Origin: Paenibacillus tundrae
Lineage (GTDB): Bacteria; Bacillota; Bacilli; Paenibacillales; Paenibacillaceae
Direction: 5' to 3'
Assembly (NCBI RefSeq): GCF_036884255.1
Contig: NZ_CP145605.1
Location: forward strand, 6,447,001-6,511,000
Length of the DNA: 64,000 bases
The translations under genes and the position numbers were made by a program. Of the stretch, positions 1 to 7,500 are shown piece after piece. The first letter of the stretch is position 1. Every line of letters starts with the position of its first letter. The notes under the pieces were generated by a model that was not told the origin of the DNA, searched no databases, and saw nothing but the letters and a program-made list of their open reading frames with translations.

Positions 1-525
1 TGGATAAGACTTGATGGCACCCCCTTCTCTAATCGTGATCCATAAGTAACTGTCCAACAGAAGAATCTGAATCAGTTTCTCCAATATAGGGTGAGGAAGG
101 TCTGATAACTCCAGTAGATCCGGATTATTGGGGTTGGTTCCTTCGAACAGCAAGATTCGATTAAGGAGAATAAGATCATCCTGATGGCTTTGCGAGATAA
201 GCCCTAACAATTTCTCAGCCAGAGACTGTCGACTCTTCAGGTAAGGAAGCTGCTGGTTACGTGTTGCCATGAAAGCAATAAAAAGAGCCTTAATCTCTGT
301 GTCCGTAAAACGAACCGGTGGCAAGACAGAATTACTCATGACGAAATAGCCACCATCTCTGCCCACTTCAGCGACGAGCGGCATCCCCATAGCTTCGATC
401 TCTCTGATATCCCGAATAGCTGTTGAACGGGAAATACCGAATTCCCGCATAATTTCGGAAATGGTGAAGGAGGCTCGATTATTGATGTACCGCATAATGA
501 GGTTAATCCGTTCAACTTTTTTCAT
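1..525 (-). CDS. HTH/WYL-type (YafY-like) transcriptional regulator, 3' part outside window
   Basis: An open frame runs from an ATG at 525 leftward to the first base of the window without a stop, giving the first 175 residues. GGAGG lies 5 nt upstream of the ATG. The N-terminus (MKKVERINLIMRYIN...) is a winged-helix HTH_11 domain; 'FGISRSTAIRDIREIEAMGMP' contains its recognition helix. The following part, including 'GRDGGYFVM', fits the start of the WYL effector region of YafY-like one-component regulators. It is divergent from the GyrI-like gene at 637, a common pairing in which the regulator controls the neighbour; that link is inference. The ligand is unknown. Confidence 0.85.
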   Translation of the reverse strand, partial: MKKVERINLIMRYINNRASFTISEIMREFGISRSTAIRDIREIEAMGMPLVAEVGRDGGYFVMSNSVLPPVRFTDTEIKALFIAFMATRNQQLPYLKSRQSLAEKLLGLISQSHQDDLILLNRILLFEGTNPNNPDLLELSDLPHPILEKLIQILLLDSYLWITIREGGAIKSYP

Positions 526-636
526 GACAGCCTCCTAAACAGTTTCACTTTTTGACATGATTAAAAGTTATTATAAACTCATCAAGCGAAAGAAACACTA
601 TTCAGAAAATACCTCTAAAAAAGGACGGATGAAAAA
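526..636. promoter_or_regulatory. divergent intergenic promoter region
   Basis: This 111-bp AT-rich spacer separates two divergent start codons. It contains TTGACA at 552-557 and TATAAA at 572-577 on the plus strand, but with only 14 bp between them, shorter than the usual 16-18. The exact promoters are therefore unresolved; the spacer must hold at least one for each direction. Confidence 0.4.
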
Positions 637-1116
637 ATGGAAAAGTACACTCTTGAGCAAAAAGAAAGCTTTACCGTATTAGGCATGGGAACGGATTTGA
701 AGAGCCATTACACCGATTATGCTGGAATTAACAAGGAGAAACTGGACTTCTGGCATGCGGTCCAAGAAGATGGAAGGCTGGATGCGCTCAAAGCGGTAGC
801 CAAGAATGATTACATTTTTGCTGTGAACGAAGCTGTAAACCACAAAATGATGCATTATGCTGGTGTGCTAACGGATGAAACTCTACCTGATGCTACCCGT
901 GTCATTCAGTTCCCTAAGGGAGATTACCTAGTTATCCAAGGAGAAGCGGAGACAGCAGATGCTCTGAGTAACATGCTTACGGGTATCGCTTTTGGTCAAA
1001 TCCTGCCGGAAGCTAAAGACTTTGCTTATGTTGGCGGGCCGAATGCAACGGTTGAGATGGGCACGCGCAATGGCTCCGTTTACGGCGAAATGTGGATTCC
1101 CGTCGTTAAGAAATAA
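637..1116 (+). CDS. GyrI-like / AraC effector-binding domain protein
   Basis: A 159-residue stand-alone domain resembling the GyrI-like small-molecule-binding (SRPBCC-type) fold found at the C-terminus of AraC/MerR activators. The pattern 'VIQFPKGDYLVIQGEAETADALSNM' followed by 'GEMWIPVV' at the end is typical of that fold. There is no DNA-binding domain, signal peptide or membrane segment. AAGGA at 621-625 precedes the ATG. Divergent from the WYL regulator, so it may be its target and could bind or sequester a xenobiotic; this is inference from context. Confidence 0.7.
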   Translation: MEKYTLEQKESFTVLGMGTDLKSHYTDYAGINKEKLDFWHAVQEDGRLDALKAVAKNDYIFAVNEAVNHKMMHYAGVLTDETLPDATRVIQFPKGDYLVIQGEAETADALSNMLTGIAFGQILPEAKDFAYVGGPNATVEMGTRNGSVYGEMWIPVVKK

Positions 1117-1138
1117 TTGGGGAATTGGAGGTGTGCTC

Positions 1139-1219
1139 ATGTCATATACGGTAGATTTTAAACAAGTATCCACGACTGGTTTAGAGTCCTCATTCTTTGT
1201 GAATAAAGGGGAATGTTAA
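1139..1219 (+). CDS. possible 26-residue peptide or gene remnant
   Basis: A short frame, ATG at 1139 to TAA at 1217-1219, encodes MSYTVDFKQVSTTGLESSFF and six more residues. TTGGAGG sits 7 nt upstream, an excellent ribosome site 22 bp after the GyrI-like gene stops. It may be a translated small peptide or the surviving N-terminus of a gene lost by deletion. No family recognised. Confidence 0.35.
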   Translation: MSYTVDFKQVSTTGLESSFFVNKGEC

Positions 1220-1285
1220 CACGTTATTTTCGGCATAAAATAGAGGCGGTACTAGCAAAGAACCAGTTATAGTCAGGTAAGTAAA

Positions 1286-1404
1286 CAACAAAAAACACAT
1301 CCACATTGGGATATAGTATGCTCCTGAATAAACCATTTCTTAATTAATAAGAATTGAGGTTTATGCATAGGAGAGTAGCTATACACCCATACGGATGTGT
1401 TTTG
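1286..1404 (-). terminator. very long imperfect hairpin, probable terminator of the nucleotidase gene
   Basis: AAAACACATCC at 1292-1302 pairs with GGATGTGTTTT at 1393-1403. Inner stretches continue the pairing: AAACC near 1330 with GGTTT near 1358, and CTCCT near 1321 with AGGAG near 1369. On the minus strand the stem is followed by a T-rich tract, so it can terminate the leftward nucleotidase transcript. The ~110-nt hairpin is far longer than a usual terminator and could also be a small palindromic mobile element. Confidence 0.5.
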
Positions 1405-1436
1405 CTATCTTACAAAAAGATAAGAATGAGTTCTAA

Positions 1437-3551
1437 TTATGAAGCTTTGGCTGCAACTGCTTTTTCAATTAGAGCCTTCGCATCATTGGTAGTAAGACCT
1501 TGCTTCGGTTGAAGCTGCTTGCTATCTGCACCAAAAATACCTTTGTCGATCAGTTTTGCCATAGAATCAACAGCATATTTAGAAACCGTTGAACCATCTT
1601 CGAAACCTGCGATGATCGTAGCCGCATTTGTATCTGTAGCTTGATCCTTCAGCAATTTAGCGAGAATTGTAGCAGCTTCTTCACGGGTAATATCGCGATC
1701 CGGGTTGAAGTTACCACCGTAGCCTTGAATGAAACCAGCATGTGTAGCTTCAGCGATTGCGTCAGCATATGCAGCGTTAGCAGCAACATCCTTGAATGCT
1801 GGCGCTGTAGTTACTTCGTTCAGCTTCAACATCTCTACGAGCGCAGTTACAAACTCAGCACGCGTAATAGATTCATTGGAAACTGGCGCTTCTGGTTGCT
1901 CTGCAGCCACCACGTTCGTAATACGACCCTCATTTTTAGCGACAATGCTCTCGCCTTTAAATGTATCTACGATGTATTGGTAGAATACATCCAGATCGAT
2001 AGGGCCTGCTAAGGATGATTTAGCATCCAATAGCACTTTATAGTTGTCTCCACCTGCAGCCATGAAGTTATTCACTACAGCCGTATAGGTTTTTGCAGGA
2101 TCAATTGGTGTACCATCTTCCAGACTCAGACCTGTAACACGTTCTGCAACTGGTTTATTGAAATCTGCAGTATACTTCAAACCAGCAATTTGAAGAGTTT
2201 TCGTATTTGGTGTACCGTCCGCATTCGTACCCCATTGTTGCTCTAACAATGTTTTGACCTGCGCACCAGTCAACTCCAGTTTCACGAGCGTATTACCAAA
2301 AGGTTGGATTTTTGCAAGATCAGCAAAAGTCACATCACCTTGTGGCAGATCTGCACGAATACCACCTGGATTCATAAATGCAAAGTCAGCAGCGTCTGCA
2401 TCATCGCCAAAATCTGCTTCACGCATTGCATCTGCAATCAAGTTACCAAGAGGAGCTTCATTATTATAAGCATCCGTACGTGTCACAGAACCATCTGTTG
2501 TACCTACTGGCTTAGTCAGCTCAGGATGCTTGTCCAAAGACTTCTTAATAATCGCCAAAGTCTCAGGGTCTTCTTTCACACCCTCTTGGAAAGTCGTTGT
2601 AACTGTAGCTGATTTCTCCGTTACATCCCCAGTCTTAGGGTCAATCATCAGCTTAATATCTTCAAATGCCGTACCATATGAATAGGCTTGAACAATCAAA
2701 ATGCCATTTACTTCACCGTTAGCCAGTGCATGATTGTCGCCTGCAACGATAACGTCAACAGGTGTATCTGTTGGCAGAGCTTTAGCCAAATCAGCTGCTT
2801 CTCCAGTTGTTACACCTTCCTTGGTGGTTGCTGGATCATGCGCAAGTACGATGATCGTTTCTACACCTTGGTCTTGCAGTTCTTTTGCATATTTATTAAC
2901 GGCTTCAACTTCTTCTTCAGCGCTTAGGAAAGTTACGCCTGCTGTACCGGATGGGGATACTTTGGCAGGTGTAGATTTCGTCACCAATCCGATAAATCCA
3001 ATTTTGACGCCGCCCACTTCTTTAATAACATAAGGCTTGATCAATGGTTTGCCTGTAGCCGTTTCAATCACGTTTGCGTTAACATAATCAAATTTTGCAC
3101 CAGCATGCGTTACTTTGCCTTCTTTGGGATCAAGACCACCAAAGATTTGTGCTTTCAGAGCAGCGATCCCATGGTCGAATTCATGATTACCTAGAGAACC
3201 TACATCAAAGCCCATCATGTTCATCCATTCCATGGTAGGCTCATCCCGATCTAGAGATGAAACTGGAGCAGATGCACCGACCGAGTCTCCATTATGGAAG
3301 AGTAGGGAATGCTCATATTTTGCTTGAGCTTCTTTCAGATAAGTTGCTAGAATTGGAGCGCTTCCTGCCTTTTTATCACTAACGATAGAGGTCGTATCTA
3401 GCTGACCGTGGAAGTCATTGATTCCAATCAAGTGTACTTCTACATCTGCGTCTGCAGCAGAGACACCAACCGCACCAAATAGTTGGCCGAGCAATAGTGC
3501 AGTAGCAGCTACACGAATGGTGCTTTTAGCCACGTATTTTTTCCAAGACAT
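1437..3551 (-). CDS. SLH-anchored 5'-nucleotidase / metallophosphatase
   Basis: A secreted UshA-type enzyme expected to hydrolyse nucleotides or 2',3'-cyclic nucleotides at the surface to nucleoside and phosphate. Signal peptide about 1-33 ending GVSAAD. Metal-binding motifs: GINDFHG (43-49), GDS (88-90) and GNHEFDHG (121-128). The 5'-nucleotidase C-terminal domain, about 330-540, includes 'GNLIADAMREADF' and 'NPGGIRADL'. From about 558 to 704 there are two recognisable SLH repeats ('FNPDRDITREEAATILAKLL') and a degenerate third, which should bind pyruvylated wall polymer. Start: ATG with GGAGAGGGG upstream. The hairpin after the stop suggests a single-gene transcript. The exact substrate cannot be told from sequence. 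Confidence 0.9.
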   Translation of the reverse strand: MSWKKYVAKSTIRVAATALLLGQLFGAVGVSAADADVEVHLIGINDFHGQLDTTSIVSDKKAGSAPILATYLKEAQAKYEHSLLFHNGDSVGASAPVSSLDRDEPTMEWMNMMGFDVGSLGNHEFDHGIAALKAQIFGGLDPKEGKVTHAGAKFDYVNANVIETATGKPLIKPYVIKEVGGVKIGFIGLVTKSTPAKVSPSGTAGVTFLSAEEEVEAVNKYAKELQDQGVETIIVLAHDPATTKEGVTTGEAADLAKALPTDTPVDVIVAGDNHALANGEVNGILIVQAYSYGTAFEDIKLMIDPKTGDVTEKSATVTTTFQEGVKEDPETLAIIKKSLDKHPELTKPVGTTDGSVTRTDAYNNEAPLGNLIADAMREADFGDDADAADFAFMNPGGIRADLPQGDVTFADLAKIQPFGNTLVKLELTGAQVKTLLEQQWGTNADGTPNTKTLQIAGLKYTADFNKPVAERVTGLSLEDGTPIDPAKTYTAVVNNFMAAGGDNYKVLLDAKSSLAGPIDLDVFYQYIVDTFKGESIVAKNEGRITNVVAAEQPEAPVSNESITRAEFVTALVEMLKLNEVTTAPAFKDVAANAAYADAIAEATHAGFIQGYGGNFNPDRDITREEAATILAKLLKDQATDTNAATIIAGFEDGSTVSKYAVDSMAKLIDKGIFGADSKQLQPKQGLTTNDAKALIEKAVAAKAS

Positions 3552-3677
3552 GAATTAACAAAACCCCTCTCCAATTTCTGATCCTGAGATATTTTACCAT
3601 AGTTCAATTCATTATAAGTACAAAATATATTAAATTAATGTAAAATTTTTGCGAGATTGATAGAAAACTGAATTCAT

Positions 3678-3716
3678 TTAAAAAAAGAACCACCCTTGTA
3701 TATACAAAGGTAGTTC
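3678..3716 (-). terminator. rho-independent terminator after the sortase gene
   Basis: GAACCACCCTTGTA at 3687-3700 pairs with TACAAAGGTAGTTC at 3703-3716. On the minus strand the hairpin is followed by a run of T. It ends the leftward adhesin-sortase transcript. Confidence 0.75.
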
Positions 3717-3781
3717 ATGGATCATGGATCTCCCAAAGGGATATCACATATGAGGTCAATTCTTTTGGCATTTCAGCATCG

Positions 3782-4561
3782 TCATGAAACCTTGCGGGCA
3801 ACCACTGCTAAGCGTCCGTTCTCAGTCGAGTACTCGCACGTGGACAGTACAATAAGTTTGTCGCCATACTGTGCTGTTACCCCCGTATCATATAGAGCGA
3901 GTTGTTGGATGTTCTGGACATAGGAATCAAACTCGGCTGGCGTGTTTACATGTTCAATCTGATAGTATTTAAAAACGTCATCCGATTTGCGGTAAATTTC
4001 CGACACAATAACGGCTACAATCTCATACTCTTCCTTCTCGTAAAGCGTGCTGAACTGGAAGGTAGCATGCTCTTTATAGAAGCTTTCGCTCTTGTATTTC
4101 ATTAAGTCTTTAAACATCCAGCCACTTTTCATATGGTGACCATGAATGAGTAGAATGTCTGAACCGTTGATCTGACTATGCTTATCCAGAAATGGGAGGC
4201 CACCATGATTTTCTTTTTTATCAAAATCATGATCCAGATAGTACTCCGCATCCTGCGGATTCTGCATCACGGGGTACTCAATGCGAGTACCGTCAATGTT
4301 CAGCCAGCCCGCAATGTCCGAATTTCTCTCGTACAGCTCTCGGAATTCGGGAAGTATAACCGGTTCAGCCGTCTTACTAGACAAAAGGGAGGGGATATAA
4401 TCCCCTCCTCCCTTGCCCGAACTATCCTTCCAAACCTTGGTCAACTCTGCGATTTTCTGCTGCTCAGCATAATCTCTCAGATAAGTTTTCGTCATATTGA
4501 CGAGAGAAAAGACCAATATAAGGAGGGAAACGGCGATAAGAATTTTTTTGGTTTTGCTCAT
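3782..4561 (-). CDS. srtB: class B sortase
   Basis: A 259-residue membrane-anchored transpeptidase. The ATG at 4561 is chosen because GGAGAGGCGG precedes it and an N-terminal TM helix (about 7-23) follows; an upstream in-frame start at 4627 would overlap the preceding gene. Catalytic residues: His142 in IHGHHM, Cys242 in VLSTCEYS and Arg250 in ENGRLAVVAR. The spacing and the TCEYS signature are those of class B enzymes. It starts 19 nt after the adhesin stops, so the two form an operon and the adhesin, with its PKTG signal, is the obvious substrate. Class B sortases from clostridia and relatives can use PxTG-type signals instead of NPxTN, which fits. Confidence 0.93.
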   Translation of the reverse strand: MSKTKKILIAVSLLILVFSLVNMTKTYLRDYAEQQKIAELTKVWKDSSGKGGGDYIPSLLSSKTAEPVILPEFRELYERNSDIAGWLNIDGTRIEYPVMQNPQDAEYYLDHDFDKKENHGGLPFLDKHSQINGSDILLIHGHHMKSGWMFKDLMKYKSESFYKEHATFQFSTLYEKEEYEIVAVIVSEIYRKSDDVFKYYQIEHVNTPAEFDSYVQNIQQLALYDTGVTAQYGDKLIVLSTCEYSTENGRLAVVARKVS

Positions 4562-4580
4562 GTTCTTACCGCCTCTCCAA

Positions 4581-7500
4581 TCATTGAATGTGTTTTTTCT
4601 TCTTGTTACCGAACAGGCAGAGTACAATTGTCATCAAGGACATCAGAGCTAGTGCCATATAAATTATTGGCGTTACGCTGTTGTCTCCCGTTTTCGGAGC
4701 ATCGTCCAGCTCATTGCTGACGTTGTTGACTTCACTGTTGCCATTGTCGGTGTCATTATTAACCTTGCCCGGATTGGTCGTATCTGTATCCGGCTCGGTA
4801 TTATCGCTCACCGGATTAGTCACTCCATTACCTGGTTCGGTCATTCCATCAACCGGATTGATCGTGCCGATATCCGGATCGGTAGCACCGTGATCTGGCT
4901 CGTTGGTATCATTAACTGGATCTGTCGTTCCGTTAACCGGTTCGGTGGTTCCACTGACCGGATCTGTCGTTCCGTTAACTGGTTCGGTCGTTCCATTGAC
5001 CGGATCGGTCGTTCCGTTAACTGGATCGGTCGTTCCATTACCCGGGTCAGTTGTTCCGTTGCCCGGATCGGTCGTTCCATTACCCGGATCGCTTGTTCCG
5101 TTGCCTGGATTAGTCGTTCCACCGCCACCGTTACCGCCGCTAGAACGAATAGGTCTCATAGGCACATCATATCTGACAATGTCGAAATCGACAGAGATCG
5201 TATCACTTCGATGTGTCTCGTATCCATCCTTCGTTACGATCAGATAGTAATCAGCTTCAGGGAATACCATGTACGCATAAAAGCCATTGGCATCGCTATC
5301 CTGCTCTGGACTCTTATTATCGTGCGGCGGGAAATTAGGAACCGCAGGAAGGGTTACTTTTGTACCCGGAATGCGACCTTTATCTCTATTCCGCTGCGTA
5401 TCCGCATAATACAGTGTAACGACAGCTCCTTCAATCTTCTTGCCCGTGCTGGCATCTCCTGTCGTTTCATCATAAACCGTACCGTACGGGTCAACTAACT
5501 CCTCGGAAATATTAAGCTCTCCGTTCGCCTTTACATCCAGTTGTGCGACTTTGAGGAGTAATTCTTCGCCTGTCTCCGTCTCATAACGAACTTCCATGAT
5601 GTACTTCTGCTCGCTTAGCCCTTCTACGGAGAACGTTCCATTTGAAGCCATCGGGAATGCTTTAGGACGGCCATTTTCTTCAATATAATTGCCGGCACTA
5701 TCCTTCAAATAGATATGCATATGGCTGATAAACTCATCGTTGAACAGTTCTGTTGTTCCATTCAACTGCTTGAACATTACAATACCTACTGCCGTAATGT
5801 CGGCTGGAACGGTCTCGTTTGTCACGCTGCCATCTACATTTGCTTTTTGTGTGAACTCGACGGGTACATCCTTACCACCTACGCGATATTTCTTCGTATA
5901 AGTGATGGTATAGTCCGTATCTGCCACAGCTGGAACTGCATACTCACCATTCTCATTTGTCACTGTCTGAATTTTCTCACCTGTCTTCAGATCAGTTACC
6001 GTAATTGGCGCATTAGGAATAACTTCCCCTGTATTGTTGTTACGCAGGATGCCTTCCAGATACGGACGAGTATTTACAAACTCTGCTCTCGACACTTGTT
6101 TCTCAAGAATCGTGCCTGTGTGGACAAAATCTTCGGGATCTGTCACATAACCATCTGTCGTATAATCCTCTTGGGTTACCGTATATGCCAGATTGGTCGG
6201 GAGATCCTGTACACCGAGCGTCTGTCCATCAGTAAGCTCAAAGGTATCTCCGTTACGGACAACACCCGTGCTACCGTCTGATTTCGTATAAACATAGGAT
6301 TCGTCCGCCCCTTCACCTGTGAAGGTGATGGTGTACTTGAACGGTTTCTGTTTGTCATCGGCTTTACCTTTAACGGTATTGATGATGAACAGATTGGTAA
6401 CGGTGCGTTCATTGATGAAATCTGCCTTATGATCGCCTTTGTTCACGATTGTGCCAGAATACTCTCTCGTCTCTGGTGTAGTGGTATAGCCATCAATAGT
6501 CGTATAATCGGCCTGTGTCACGGTATACATTAGATCCGCAGGCAATGCTGCGAGTGTCACAGATTCCCCATGCTTAAGCGTAATTTTATCTCCGCTCTTA
6601 ATCTTGCCAGAGGTACCATCTGACTTCGTGTAGGCATATTCCTTGTCTTTGCCTTCACCATCGAAATTCACAGTGTATTCGAAGTCCTTGGAAGGATCAC
6701 TTCCATTTCCTTGCACTGTATTGCTGATCGTTAACTTACCTTGTGCTGGCGTAGGCACGATCAGTGGAAGTTCAGAGTTCACTTTTATGCCGTCTACCCA
6801 GATTGGTTTACCAGGTGTATTACCAATATACACTTGATAAATTTTGGTCATAGGCAACCATGTTGTTGTATCGATATACGTTTCCTTCAGCTCATAATAT
6901 CCGGGATCTTTGATGAATAGATTCAGTTTCCCATCACGATCAGTTGTTCCGTGAGTGACTTCTTCCCCGTTGCTTTTCTTATAGAGCGTGAATTCCACAT
7001 CTTTTAACGGATTGTTATCCGGATCTACCTTTCTCAAAGGCAGCAATGCATTGGACGTTGAAGTGCCGGCTACGTCTGAACTGTCCAGCGTGCTTTCACT
7101 TCTAGCACTAACCGATTTCAGTTTATCATCGCCCATGAGCTTAACCTCATTGCCCATTTTATCTCCAGCTTTGGCTGTATTTGGGTCAACCTCGGTTTGA
7201 TAGACAAACTGATAGAACTCGTTAGGGTCGTCCATTTTGAATAATAAAACAGTAGTGCCACCCACGCCCGGCGCAGCTTCTACCTGGACTTCAGCATTCG
7301 GATCGCTAAGATCGAGTGCAGCGCCAGTTCGCTCAAGAGCACCGCTAGCAGTCAGTGTAGCCGGATAGACTGCCATACTTGGCGCTGACAGCACAAGCTT
7401 TCCATCTACCTCATAACGCAGATTCATACCTGCACCTAACGTATCCTGTAAATACGCACCCTGCTGCATGTTGAATGGTGGGGTATAATTTACCGTCCAC

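Noticed and set aside
4841..5247. Long open frames on both strands over the adhesin stalk repeats
   Set aside because: 18-bp repeats without stops keep all frames open. The protein from these frames is repetitive with no start signal.
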